64,000 bases of DNA from Mimachlamys varia (Eukaryota > Mollusca > Bivalvia > Pectinida > Pectinidae), in contig OX392528.1 of NCBI GenBank assembly GCA_947623455.1, positions 572,001 through 636,000 on the forward strand. The letters run 5' to 3'. Shown piece after piece: positions 46,728 to 58,539 of the stretch. Positions within the stretch are counted from its first letter, which is position 1; each line of letters starts with the position of its first letter. The notes beneath the pieces were generated by a model that was not told where the DNA came from, ran no database searches, and saw only the letters and a list, made by a program, of their open reading frames with translations. The translations under genes were made by a program, and so were the position numbers.

Positions 46728-49684
46728 TAACCCAGTGGGTATAACACTTACATTGAGATTACTGTGAGGTTCTAGGATGACCCAGTGGGTATAACACTTA
46801 CACTGAGATTACTGTGAGGTTCTAGGATAACCCAATGGGTATAACACTTACACTGAGATTACTGTGAGGTTCTAGGATAACCCAATGGGTACAAAACTTA
46901 CACTGAGATTACTGTGAGGTTCTAATGACCCAGTGGGTATAACACTTACACTGAGATTACTGTGAGGTTCTAGGATGACCCAGTGGGTACAATACTTACA
47001 CTGAGATAACTGTGAGGTTCTAATGACCCAGTGGGTACAACACTTACACTGAGATTACTGTGAGGTTCTAGGATAACCCAGTGGGTACAACACTTACACT
47101 GAGATTACTGTGAGGTTCTAGGATAACCCAATGGGTATAACACTTACACTGAGATTACTGTGAGGTTCTAGGATAACCCAGTGGGTACAACACTTACACT
47201 GAGATTACTGTGAGGTTCTAGGATAACCCAATGGGTATCACACTTACACTGAGATTACTGTGAGGTTCTAGGATAACCCAGTGGGTACAACACTTACACT
47301 GAGATTACTGTGAGGTTCTAGGATAACCCAGTGGGTACAACACTTACACTGAGATTACTGTGAGGTTCTAGGATAACCCAGTGGGTACAACACTTACATT
47401 GAGATTACTGTGAGGCTCTAGGATAACCCAATGGGTATAACACTTACACTGAGATTACTGTGAGATTCTAGGATAACCCAATGTGTACAATACTTACACT
47501 GAGATAACTGTGAGGTTCTAATGACCCAGTGGGTACAACACTTACACTGAGATTACTGTGAGGTTCTAGGATAACCCAGTTGGTACAACACTTACACTGA
47601 GATTACTGTGAGATTCTAGGATAACCCAATGGGTATAACACTTACACTGAGATTACTGTGAGGTTCTAGGATAACCCAATGTGTACAACACTTACACTGA
47701 GATTACTGTGAGGTTCTAGGATAACCCAGTGGGTATAACACTTACACTGAGATTACTGTGAGGTTCTAGGATAACCCAATGTGTACAACACTTACACTGA
47801 GATTACTGTGAGGTTCTAGGAAAACCCAGTGGGTACAACACTTACACTGAGATTACTGTGAGGTTCTAGGATGACCCAGTGGGTACAACACTTACACTGA
47901 GATTACTGTGAGATTCTAGGATAACCCAATGGGTACAACACTTACACTGAGATTACTGTGAGGTTCTAGGATAACCCAGTGGGTACAACACTTACACTGA
48001 GATTACTGTGAGGTTCTAGGATGACCCAGTGGGTACAATACTTACACTGAGATAACTGTGAGGTTCTAATGACCCAGTGGGTACAACACTTACACTGAGA
48101 TTACTGTGAGGTTCTAGGATAACCCAGTGGGTACAACACTTACACTGAGATTACTGTGAGGTTCTAGGATAACCCAATGGGTATAACACTTACACTGAGA
48201 TTACTGTGAGGTTCTAGGATAACCCAGTGGGTACAACACTTACACTGAGATTACTGTGAGGTTCTAGGATAACCCAATGGGTATCACACTTACACTGAGA
48301 TTACTGTGAGGTTCTAGGATAACCCAGTGGGTACAACACTTACACTGAGATTACTGTGAGGTTCTAGGATAACCCAGTGGGTACAACACTTACACTGAGA
48401 TTACTGTGAGGTTCTAGGATAACCCAGTGGGTACAACACTTACATTGAGATTACTGTGAGGCTCTAGGATAACCCAGTGGGTACAACACTTACACTGAGA
48501 TTACTGTGAGGCTCTAGGATAACCCAATGTGTACAACACTTACACTGAGATTACTGTGAGGTTCTAGGATAACCCAGTGGGTACAACACTTACACTGCGA
48601 TTACTGTGAGGTTCTAGGATAACCCAGTGGCTACAACACTTACACTGAGATTACTGTGAGGTTCTAGGATAACCCAATGGGTATAAAACTTACACTGATA
48701 TTACTGTGAGGTTCTAGGATAACCCAGTGGGTACAACACTTACACTGAGATTACTGTGAGGTTCTAGGATAACCCAGTGGGTACAACACTTACACTGAGA
48801 TTACTGTGAGGTTCTAGGATAACCCAGTGGGTACAACACTTACATTGCGATTACTGTGAGGTTCTAGGATAACCCAGTTGGTACAACACTTACACTGAGA
48901 TTACTGTGAGGTTCTAGGATAACCCAGTGGGTACAACACTTACACTGAGATTACTGTGAGGTTCTAGGATAACCCAGTGGGTACAACACTTACACTGAGA
49001 TTACTGTGAGGCTCTAGGATAACCCAGTGGGTACAACACTTAAACTGAGATTACTTTGAGGTTCTAGGATAACCCAGTGGGTACAACATTTACACTGGGA
49101 TTACTGTGTGGTTCTAGGATGACCCAGTGGGTACAACACTTACACTAAGATTACTCCGTGGTTCTAGGATGACCCAGTGGGTACAACACTTACACTGAGA
49201 TTACTGTGAGGTTCTAGAATAACCCAGTTGGTACAACACTTACACTGAGATTACTGTGAGGGTCTAGGATGACCCAGTGGGTACAACACTTACACTGAGA
49301 TTACTGTGAGGTTCTAATGACCCAGTGGTTACAACACTTACACTGAGATTACTTCCTGGTTCTAGGATTACCCAGTGGGTACAACACTTACACTGAGATT
49401 ACTTCGTGGTTCTAGGATGACCCAGTGGGTACAACACTTACACTGAGATTACTGTGAGGTTCTAGGATAACCCAGTGGGTACAACACTTACACTGAGATT
49501 ACTGTGAGGTTCTAGGATGACCCAGTGGGTACAACACTTACACTGAGATTACTGTGAGGTTCTAGGATGACCCAGTGGGTACAACACTTACACTGAGATT
49601 ACTGTGCGGTTCTAGGATAACCCAGTGGGTACAACACTTACACTGAGATTACTTCGTGGTTCTAGGATGACCCAGTGGGTACAA
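46728..49684. repeat. 50-bp array made of an exon end plus its splice donor, about 59 copies
   Basis: The unit on the plus strand is ATAACCCAGTGGGTACAACA, CTTACACTGAGATTACTGTG and AGGTTCTAGG. The copy at the exon (49642-49684) is 43 bases of C2A exon 2 coding sequence (THWVILEPRSNLS). Each array unit is this segment plus 7 intronic bases containing the GTAAG donor. Units near the exon (about 49391, 49351, 49141) keep the exon-like ACTTCGTGG or close variants; distant ones have ACTGTGAGG. A block of variants repeats with a 1046-bp shift (GGGTATCAC at 47233 and 48279). Confidence 0.96.
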
Positions 49685-49799
49685 GCCATTTCCAGGTTTA
49701 GAGAAGCGAAGCCAATAATGCTCTCCCCAATCATCCTCTCCCTCCTCATCCGCTCCAGTCCGTACAGTCGTATCCGAATCCCGTAGCCATGTACCTCCT
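49642..49799 (-). CDS. SYT14/16-like: SYT14/16-like exon: C2A domain, second half
   Basis: This 158-bp exon runs from acceptor TGCCCACAG|AG to donor CTCAGT|GTAAGT, entering in phase 1 and leaving in phase 0. It encodes EEVHGYGIRIRLYGLERMRR, then ERMIGESIIGFASLNLEM and THWVILEPRSNLS, i.e. the end of C2A. Loop 3 of calcium-binding C2A domains has the pattern DFDRFSKHD; here the equivalent is YGLERMRRE with no Asp, another sign of a calcium-independent domain. The last 43 bases of this exon, with the donor, are the founder-like unit of the 50-bp array that fills the next 2.9 kb of intron. The donor at 49641 is chosen because it restores phase with the next exon; reading on reaches a stop at about 49612. 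Confidence 0.93.
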
Positions 49800-49981
49800 C
49801 TGTGGGCAAATAAAACAAAACATTGTACAGGGGATAATGACCAAGTATTCCACAGGAGCACATGTTTTAATCACTTAGAATCAAGCATGCCACATCACAT
49901 GATCAAGTGTGTCACATAACCAAGTTTGTCACCAAGAAAAATGTGTTTTAATTAACAACGGTTGTCACATGACTTTCATAC

Positions 49982-50261
49982 CTTGTGGAATTTTGGTGAA
50001 TAGGTAAGTTTCCTGGAACATAGGGTTTTCGCCGGGCTTGGCCTTGGTTTTGAAGCGATGTTTCTTGGAGGGAAGGAGTAGTAGTCTGACCTGGGTATTA
50101 CTGGCTCCACCTCTCTCCTTACTCGGGATCTCCTGTGCCTGGTGTATCGTCACCGCCATACGACCTCGTTTAGGGTCATATGAAAATGTCATTTCTAAAC
50201 TTCCACACTTAGAGATTAATGGAGGCTCCTTCTGAAGGTCGCTGACATCAAACAAGTGTTC
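49982..50261 (-). CDS. SYT14/16-like: SYT14/16-like exon: C2A domain, first half
   Basis: This 280-bp exon runs from acceptor ATGATCAG|GAACAC to donor CACAAG|GTATGA, starting in phase 0 and ending in phase 1. It encodes a lead-in (EHLFDVSDLQKEPP) and the first strands of C2A: a GSLEMTFSYDPKRGRMAV strand pair, HQAQEIPSKERGGASNTQVR in loop 1, then LLLLPSKKHRFKTKAKPGEN and PMFQETYLF. In calcium-binding C2A domains loop 1 carries two Asp residues around the GG turn and before PYVK. Here those positions are Lys/Glu and Asn, so calcium binding is not expected. The Lys-rich strand-4 region (KKHRFKTK) is kept and could bind acidic lipid. Just outside the acceptor lies a 46-bp array that repeats the splice site itself. 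Confidence 0.93.
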
Positions 50262-50640
50262 CTGATCATAAAATAATGTACACAAGTTAAACTCTACAGC
50301 AGTGTTCCTATTCATAAAATAATGTACACAAGTTAAACTCTGCAACAGTGTTCCTGTTCATAAATAATGTACACAAGTTAAACTTTACAGCAGTGTTCCT
50401 GTTCATAAAATAATGTACACAAGTTAAACTCTACAGCAGTGTTCCTGTTCATAAAATAATGTACACAAGTTAAACTCTACAGCAGTGTTCCTGTTCATAA
50501 AATAATGTACACAAGTTAAACTCTGCAACAGTGTTCCTGTTCATAAAACAATGTGCACAAGTTAAACTTTACAGCAGTGTTTCTGTTCATAAAATAATGT
50601 ACACAAGTTAAACTCTGCAACAGTGGTCCTTTTTATTGAA
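50250..50640. repeat. 46-bp repeat carrying the acceptor of C2A exon 1, about 8 copies
   Basis: The unit on the plus strand is CACAAGTTAAACTCTACAGC, AGTGTTCCTGTTCATAAAAT and AATGTA. The real acceptor (minus strand TTTTATGATCAG|GAACACT) lies in the first unit at 50261. About seven further units keep TTTTATGAACAG|GAACACT, a complete acceptor plus seven exon bases. Confidence 0.94.
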
Positions 50641-51899
50641 ATAACATACACAAATTAAACTCTTAACGTCTTTCTTATAACCACATTTATTTATTGAACG
50701 TCAAGGTCATTAATTTAAGGAAAGTTTATCATACTTCCTGTAAAGAACCTACTGACAAAGTATTAGTACTTTGTTCCTTCGGACATTCAGAAGATGATAT
50801 TAAAAATCTAACCTCTGAGACCTATCCTTGAAAATACATCATGATCATTTACTGAGGAAACTTTATCGTACTACATGCCAGGTACTTATTGGCCAAGTAA
50901 GAGTATTCTCTATCCTTCAGTAATGCAGAAGAAGACTTTTACAGGATTTTACATATCTGACCACAGTGACTTAGGTAGTATGTTAAGGTCATTTGATTGA
51001 GGAATTTTATAGCACTCTGTCCTTGATACCTAGTGGCCAAATATCACTACCCTGGGCATTCTTGTTATTCAAAAGAAACTTTACATTTCTTCCTGCCAGG
51101 TACTGGACAAGTATCAATACTCTGGAACTTCTGGTTATTTAAAAGAAGATTTTTTAAATGTGTATATATTTTATCCATGTGACCTTGAAAATAGGTCTAG
51201 GTCATTTATTTGACAAAAGTTCATAGTTCTCTATCCATGGTGCCTACTGGGCCAAGTATCAATATTCTGGGCTTTCTGGTTATTTGAAAGGTTTTTTTTC
51301 GCAACTTTGAAAGTAGTTATTCATTAACCTTGTCTTTTGGTTATCAGGAAGAAGTTTGAAGTAAAAGGTTGACACTGGACAGACTGAAGGATAAACAGTT
51401 AATGGACAATGCACATGTCCATGGCATACGCTCATTCGGTTCTTTCAGTATTTTCACCACAAAATATATGACCAAGCGAATGCTGAACTCCTCCAATTCT
51501 ACCTTTGAGATCACTCATGGGTTTTGAACAGAATCCACGCAGCTCCATTCCATAATCTAGACATGTTATTACTACATGTCAAAATGGCAATATCACATGG
51601 TGATGACAGGTTTACGATTGTAAATCTGACTCTTGTACTATTCCCAACACAATAACATAATCTATAATTATCGGGAATTATAACACAACACTCTGTATTA
51701 ATGTAAGATTACTTAACTCCTTTGGGGGATCAGCTTTATCAATTATTCTAAAATCAATACTTCAAGAGGCTTAAATTGCACATTGCTAATTGGACAAATG
51801 AGAAAGAAAGCCTAAATTAATTCATATGGACATGACAAGGTACTGTGTATTTCAGGATGAATGTGCAATATTGTAATGTTTGTTTCTGGTTTGAATGAC
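50641..51899. other. Unique intronic sequence
   Basis: AT-rich, with loosely repeated words (TACTGGCCAAGTATCA, TTCTGGTTATT) every 100-200 bp between 50750 and 51290 that suggest a very old, decayed tandem repeat. No exon is supported. Confidence 0.45.
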
Positions 51900-54800
51900 T
51901 GTAGAGTCTGTGACATTACCATGCACTGTCTATTTCTATGCTGAGTCTGTGACATTACAACATACTGTCTATTTCTATACTGAGTCTGTGACATTACAAC
52001 ACACTGTCTATTTCTGTGCCGAGTCTGTGGCATTACAACACACTGTCTATTTCTATACTGAGTCTGTGACATTACCATGCACTGTCTATTTCTGTGCTGA
52101 GTCTGTGACATTACAACACACTGTCTATTTTTATGCTGAGTCTGTGACATTACAACACTATCTATTTCTATGCTGAGTCTGTGACATTACAACACACTGT
52201 CTATTTCTGTGCTGAGTCTGTGACATTACAACACACTGTCTATTTCTGTGCTGAGTCTGTGACATTACCATGCACTGTCTATTTCTATGCTGAGTCTGTG
52301 ACATTACAACACACTGTCTATTTCTATGCTGAGTCTGTGACATTACAACACTGTCTATTTCTATGCTGAGTCTGTGACATTACAACACTGTCTATTTCTA
52401 TGCTGAGTCTGTGACATTACAACACACTGTCTATTTCTGTGCTGAGTCTGTGACATTACAACACACTGTCTATTTCTGTGCTGAGTCTGTGACATTACAA
52501 CACACTGTCTATTTCTATGATGAGTCTGTGACATTACAACACACTGTCTATTTCTGTGCTGAGTCTGTGACATTACAACACACTCTCTATTTCTATGCTG
52601 AGTCTGTGACATTACAACACACTGTCTATTTCTGTGCTGAGTCTGTGACATTACCATGCACTGTCTATTTCTATGCTGAGTCTGTGACATTACAACACAC
52701 TGTCTATTTCTGTGCTGAGTCTGTGACATTACAACACACTGTCTATTTCTGTGCTGAGTCTGTGACATTACAACACACTGTTTATTTCTGTGCTGAGTCT
52801 GTGACATTACAACACACTGTCTATTTCTATGCTGAGTCTGTGATATTACAACACACTGTCTATTTCTATGCTGAGTCTGTGACATTACAACACACTGTCT
52901 ATTTCTATGCCGAGTCTGTGACATTACAACACACTGTCTATTTCTGTGCTGAGTCTGTGACACTACAGAACACACTGTCTATTTCTATGCTGAGTCTTTG
53001 ACATTACAGAACACACTGTCTATTTCTATGCTGAGTCTGTGACATTACAACACACTGTCTATTTCTATGCTGAGTCTGTGACATTACAACACACTGTCTA
53101 TTTCTATGCTGAGTCTGTGACATTACAACACACTGTCTATTTCTGTGCTGAGTCTGTGACATTACAACACTGTCTATTTCTATGCTGAGTCTGTGACATT
53201 ACAACACACTGTCTATTTCTGTGCTGAGTCCGACATTACAACACACTGTCTATTTCTGTGCTGAGTCTGTGACATTACAACACACTGTCTATTTCTATGC
53301 TGAGTCTGTGACATTACAACACACTGTCTATTTCTGTGCTGAGTCTGTGACATTACAACACACTGTCTATTTCTATGCTGAGTCTGTGACATTACAACAC
53401 ACTGTCTATTTCTATTCTGAGTCTGTGACATTACAACAGACTGTCTATTTCTGTGCTGAGTCTGTGACATTACAACACATTGTCTATTTCTGTGCTGAGT
53501 CTGTGACATTACAACACACTGTCTATTTCTATGCTGAGTCTGTGACATTACAACACACTGTCTATTTCTATGCTGAGTCTGTGACATTACAACACACTGT
53601 CTATTTCTATGCTGAGTCTGTGACATTACAACACACTGTCTATTTCTATGCCGAGTCTGTGACATTGCAACACTGTCTATTTCTGTGCTGAGTCTGTGAC
53701 ATTACAACACACTGTCTATTTCTATGCTGAGTCTGTGACATTACAACACTGTCTATTTCTGTGCTGATTCTGTGACATTACAACACACTGTCTATTTCTG
53801 TGCTGAGTCTGTGACATTACAATACACTGTCTATTTCTATGCTGAGTCTGTGACAATACAACACTGTCTATTTCTGTGCTGAGTCTGTGACATTACAACA
53901 CACTGTCTATTTCTGTGCTGATTCTGTGACATTACAACACTGTCTATTTCTGTGCTGAGTCTGTGACATAACAACATACTGTCTATTTCTGTGCTGATTC
54001 TGTGACATTACAACACACTGTCTATTTCTGTGCTGAGTCTGTGACATTACAACACACTGTCTATTTCTATGCTGAGTCTGTGACATTACAACACTGTCTA
54101 TTTCTGTGCTGAGTCTGTGACATTACAATACACTGTCTATTTCTATGATGAGTCTGTGACATTACAACACACTGTCTATTTCTATGCCGAGTCTGTGACA
54201 TTACAACACACTGTCTATTTCTATGATGAGTCTGTGACATTACAACACACTGTCTATTTCTATGCTGAGTCTGTGACATTACAACACACTGTCTATTTCT
54301 GTGCTGCGTCTGTGACATTACAACACTGTCTATTTCTGTGCTGAGTCTGTGACATTACAACACTGTCTATTTCTGTGCTGAGTCTGTGACATTACAACAC
54401 TGTCTATTTCTGTGCTGAGTCTGTGACATTACAACACTGTCTATTTCTGTGCTGAGTCTGTGACATTACAACACACTGTCTATTTCTGTGCTGAGTCTGT
54501 GACATTACAAAACTGTCTATTTCTGTGCTGAGTCTGTGACATTACAACACTGTCTATTTCTATGCTGAGTCTGTGACATTACAACACACTGTCTATTTCT
54601 ATGCTGAGTCTGTGACATTACAACACACTGTCTATTTCTGTGCTGAGTCTGTGACATTACAACACACTGTCTATTTCTGTGCTGAGTCTGTGACATTACA
54701 ACACTGTCTATTTCTATGCTGAGTCTGTGACATTACAACACACTGTCTATTTCTATGCTGAGTCTGTGACATTACAACACACTACCTATTTCTGTGCTGA

Positions 54801-55440
54801 GTCTGTGACATTACAACACACTGTCTATTTCTGTGCTGAGTCTGTGACATTACAACACACGGTCTATTTCTGTGCTGAGTCTGTGACATTACAACACACT
54901 GTCTATTTCTATGCTGAGTCTGTGACATTACAACATACTGTTTATTTCTGTGCTGAGTCTGTGAAATTACAATACACTGTCTATTTCTATGCTGAATGTG
55001 TGACATTACAACACACTGTCTATTTCTGTGCTGAGTCTGTGACATTACAACACACTGTCTATTTCTATGCCGAGTCTGTGACATTACAACACACTGTCTA
55101 TTTCTGTGCTGAGTCTGTGACATCACAACACACTGTCTATTTCTGTGCTGAGTCTGTGACATTACAACACACTGTCTATTTCTGTGCTGAGTCTGTGACA
55201 TTACAACACACTGTCTATTTCTGTGCTGAGTCTGTGACATTACAACACACTTCTGTGCTGAGTCTGTGACATTACAACACACTGTCTAATTCTGTGCTGA
55301 GTCTGTGACATTACAACACACTGTCTATTTCTATGCTGAGTCTGTGACATTACAACATACTGTCTATTTCTGTGCTGAGTCTGTGACATTACAACACTGT
55401 TTATTTCTGTGCTGAGTCTGCAACATTACAACACACAGTC
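51900..55440. repeat. 39-bp (and 36-bp) minisatellite, about 90 copies
   Basis: The unit is GTCTGTGACATTACAACACA then CTGTCTATTTCTATGCTGA; a common variant lacks three bases (ACAACACTG). Since 39 and 36 are multiples of three, frames stay open on both strands, producing repetitive ORFs (YFYAESVTLQHTV and MSQTQHRNRQCVV types) that are not genes. It lies in the intron before C2A. Confidence 0.97.
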
Positions 55441-55668
55441 TATTCTCAGTTAAATTGATTCTATTAAATGATATTGTATGTATCTGGGTCAAATATGTCA
55501 CAACAAAGAATAGCCAGAAAAGATATATTCATCAATCATGACAGTTCACAAATGTGAAAAGCTGAATCTCAAACATTTCAAATCTCCAGGAGCAAGGTTT
55601 GACAAACATGATCCAGTCAATGTTGGATATCTCGCTCTATAGATCTAGAGCTAGTGTAGGCTACTTAC

Positions 55669-56003
55669 GTCAGCTGACATCCCTCCAACCAGAGATACTT
55701 GTTCACTGCCGGAGGCGGATGGTGAAATTATCTCCCCTTGATAGGCCTGATTGTCAAACGTAAGTTGTGCCTGAGAGCCTTTGGGTGACATTGAGGCTGT
55801 GGATGGTTCTGGGGAGACCCCTCGACTCCCGGCTCGACTGCTCCTCTTCCCTCCCTCACTGCTGCCCTTGGGGGTGGTGGTTCGGGGCACACTTTCCTCA
55901 TCGCTAGAATCCCGTGGGGTCTGCGGCACTTCCTCCATAGAGGACCCAATATCCCCCTCATGCACCAGTGATACTTTGTCGTTTGGAGCGAGGTAGCTTT
56001 TCT
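55669..56003 (-). CDS. SYT14/16-like: SYT14/16-like exon: linker before C2A
   Basis: This 335-bp exon begins after the acceptor TTTTTCTAG and ends at the donor GAC|GTAAGT. It is read with two leading bases that complete a split codon and ends in phase 0. The product is a low-complexity, Ser/Glu/Pro/Thr-rich segment with EEVPQTPRDSSDEES, a TTTPKGSSEGGKRSSR stretch and several SP/TP sites, ending in SLVGGMSAD. No fold is apparent. In vertebrate SYT14/16 the region before C2A is similarly long, acidic and poorly conserved, so the assignment rests mainly on correct phase and position before the C2A exon. Its codon use and higher GC contrast with the AT-rich introns. An acceptor two bases further in is possible, but would break the frame with any simple phase-1 upstream exon. 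Confidence 0.8.
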
Positions 56004-56267
56004 CTAGAAAAACAAGAAAGTGGTTTCAAAATTAACATTCGTACAATATCGGAGTTGTAAATGAAAACAAAATATATCAATCCAAGGTAAACAAGGCCCT
56101 CGGATGGACAGATAGAAGGATTGAAAGTCGGATAGATGGAGCCCAATTTAATCCCCTGCAAATGTGTTTCACAGGGGATAAAAAAACAGGTTGTTATATC
56201 ATCCATGTTCTCAAAACAACCAGGTAAGCCTACTAAAGCATTTATCAATATAGGACTTTTTGCCATT

Positions 56268-57435
56268 TTCTAACTTAACACAGACTAACTAAGTGACAAT
56301 CTGCTACCTAACTTAACACAGACTAACTAAGGGACAATCTGCTATCTAACTTAACACAGACTAACTAGGGGACAATCTGCTATCTAACTTAACACAGACT
56401 AACTAAGGGACAATCTGCTATCTAACTTAACACAGACTAACTAAGGGACAATCTGCTATCTAACTTAACACAAACTAACTAAGGGACAATCTGCTATCTA
56501 ACTTAACACAGACTGACTAAGGGACAATCTGCTATCTAACTTAACACAGACTGACTAAGTGACAATCTGCTATCTAACTTAACACAGACTAACTAGGGGA
56601 CAATCTGCTGTCTAACTTAACACAGACTAACTAAGGGACAATCTGCTATCTAACTTAACACAGACTAACTAAGTGACAATCTGCTATCTAACTTAACACA
56701 GACTAACTAAGGGACAATCTGCTATCTAACTTAACACAGACTAACTAAGTGACTTTCTGCTATCTAACTTAACACAGACTAACTAAGGGACAATCTGATG
56801 TCTAACTTAACACAGACTAACTAAGGAACAATCTGATATCTAACTTAACACAGACTAACTTAGGGACAATCTGCTATCTAACTTAACACAGACTAACTAA
56901 GGGACAATCTGCTATCTAACTTAACACAGACTAACTAGGGGACAATCTGCTATCTAACTTAACACAGACTAACTAAGGGACAATCTGCTATCTAACTTAA
57001 CACAGACTAACTTAGGGACAATCTGATATCTAACTAAACACAGACTATGACTAAGGGACAATCTGATATCTAACTTAACACAGACTAACTAAGGGACAAT
57101 CTGCTATCTAACTTAACACAGACTGACTAAGTGACAATCTGCTATCTAACTTAACACAGACTAACTAAGGGACAATCTGCTATCTAACTTAACACAGACT
57201 AACTTAGGGACAATCTGATATCTAACTAAACACAGACTAACTAAGGGACAATCTGCTATCTAACTTAACACAGACTAACTTAGGGACAATCTGATATCTA
57301 ACTAAACACAGACTAACTAAGGGACAATCTGATATCTAACTTAACACAGACTAACTAAGGGACAATCTGCTATCTAACTTAACACAGACTAACTAAGGGA
57401 CAATCTGCTATCTAACTTAACACAGACTAAGACTA
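56268..57435. repeat. 38-bp minisatellite, about 30 copies
   Basis: The unit is AACTTAACACAGACTAACTA then AGGGACAATCTGCTATCT. It starts about 265 bp upstream of the linker exon of the SYT14/16-like gene, inside its preceding intron. Confidence 0.96.
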
Positions 57436-58539
57436 ATTTCTAAGTTACTTTAACTATCTGTTGACAAAGTAATCAATTGTAATCCGAATCTCTCCATTCC
57501 TATCACACACTCTTTATTTAGTGACATGTCCTGAAAGACTTCTGCACGACTAGCTATCTCTCACAGAAAAAACGGGTTCTGAATCCTGAAGATAGCTGTA
57601 AAGGTCAGGAAGCTTTTTGTTTTGCCCAAGGGGAGAAGGTGTAGGCCAACATTACCGTTCAGTTTTGATAATGGTTTGTGGCATTCACGTCACAGCACCC
57701 TCTAATACTCAGTAGACCGGGAACACAATTAGTCTCAAAGATAAGGCAGTATTTTAAATGATCACCACAAACAGTTCAGCAAGATTTATAAAGGATTCTG
57801 AAACTGTAGCCCACCAGCCAGGAGTATGAAACCAATATAAATGACAAAATGCTGACGACTGAAAACTTCAGTATTCCTAGTCCTCTGTAATATGAGTTAC
57901 CATAAAGCATGAACTACAATAAGAATTGTCGTGCAGATACATAGCCTACCATGTTTGTCTGCTTTTTACATTCATTTGATTTTGAGGATAATGGATGATT
58001 TGCTTGGTTTAGGGTAGAGAGATATTGAAGGAGATGACTGTCTATGCCCCCGAAGCAGCTTTGGACAGAAGATTCTCCATCTTACGAGCAGATGTCCTAC
58101 TATTGTTATACAGAATGATCTCATAAAACATTTCCTGTGTAACTCGGCTGTCCTCCATTCCAGCTCCATCACTGTTGTGTATAATGTCACATGTTTTATA
58201 CAGAATAGCTGGATAGACAGCTTCTGTAAGCAAACTGTCTCAAGTACTAACTTGTCAGGCCGGAGTTCATACAGGACTTTGAAAGTATATACAGGATTAT
58301 GAGAATTTACAGAGGGATTATAGACCATAAACAGGATGTGTAAATGGCATGTCCTTCCATTTCTCATCTGACTTATACTCCTGACAATGCTTCAATTGAT
58401 TTTCCAGAAAGGTACAAGGCATGATAGATTTTGAACATTAATTTTTCAGATAGCGATGGTGACACCCTGCTTTACTCAGGATACATCTGTATTATCAGCT
58501 GTCAGTGCTTTCCTGTAGTCATAATTTACTGCAGTCAGC
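57436..58539. other. Unique intronic sequence
   Basis: No exon with splice sites and SYT similarity is seen on the minus strand; an open frame of 131 codons (57972-58367) has no recognisable domain and is probably chance. Confidence 0.45.

Larger units (their letters stand above)
33832..56003 (-). other. SYT14/16-like: SYT14/16-like synaptotagmin gene, 3' part (six exons)
   Basis: This is the gene-level span of the visible part of an atypical synaptotagmin; the 5' exons (N-terminus, any membrane anchor) lie beyond the right edge. Exons in order of transcription are 56003-55669, 50261-49982, 49799-49642, 35386-35197, 34445-34233 and 33932-33832. All introns are GT-AG on the minus strand and phases match at each junction (0, 1, 0, 1, 1). 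The protein order is acidic/Ser-rich linker, C2A, short Ser-rich spacer, C2B, stop, as in vertebrate SYT14 and SYT16. Both C2 domains lack most of the Asp residues that bind calcium in classical synaptotagmins, which agrees with the calcium-independent behaviour known for this subfamily. SYT14 and SYT16 cannot be separated from this sequence; one pre-duplication invertebrate gene is likely. The 14.3-kb intron between C2A and C2B is mostly minisatellite. Confidence 0.93.

Noticed and set aside
51812..55282. ORFs with YFYAESVTLQHTV and MSQTQHRNRQCVV repeats on both strands
   Set aside because: A 39-bp unit divisible by three keeps frames open on both strands simultaneously; a real gene would not.
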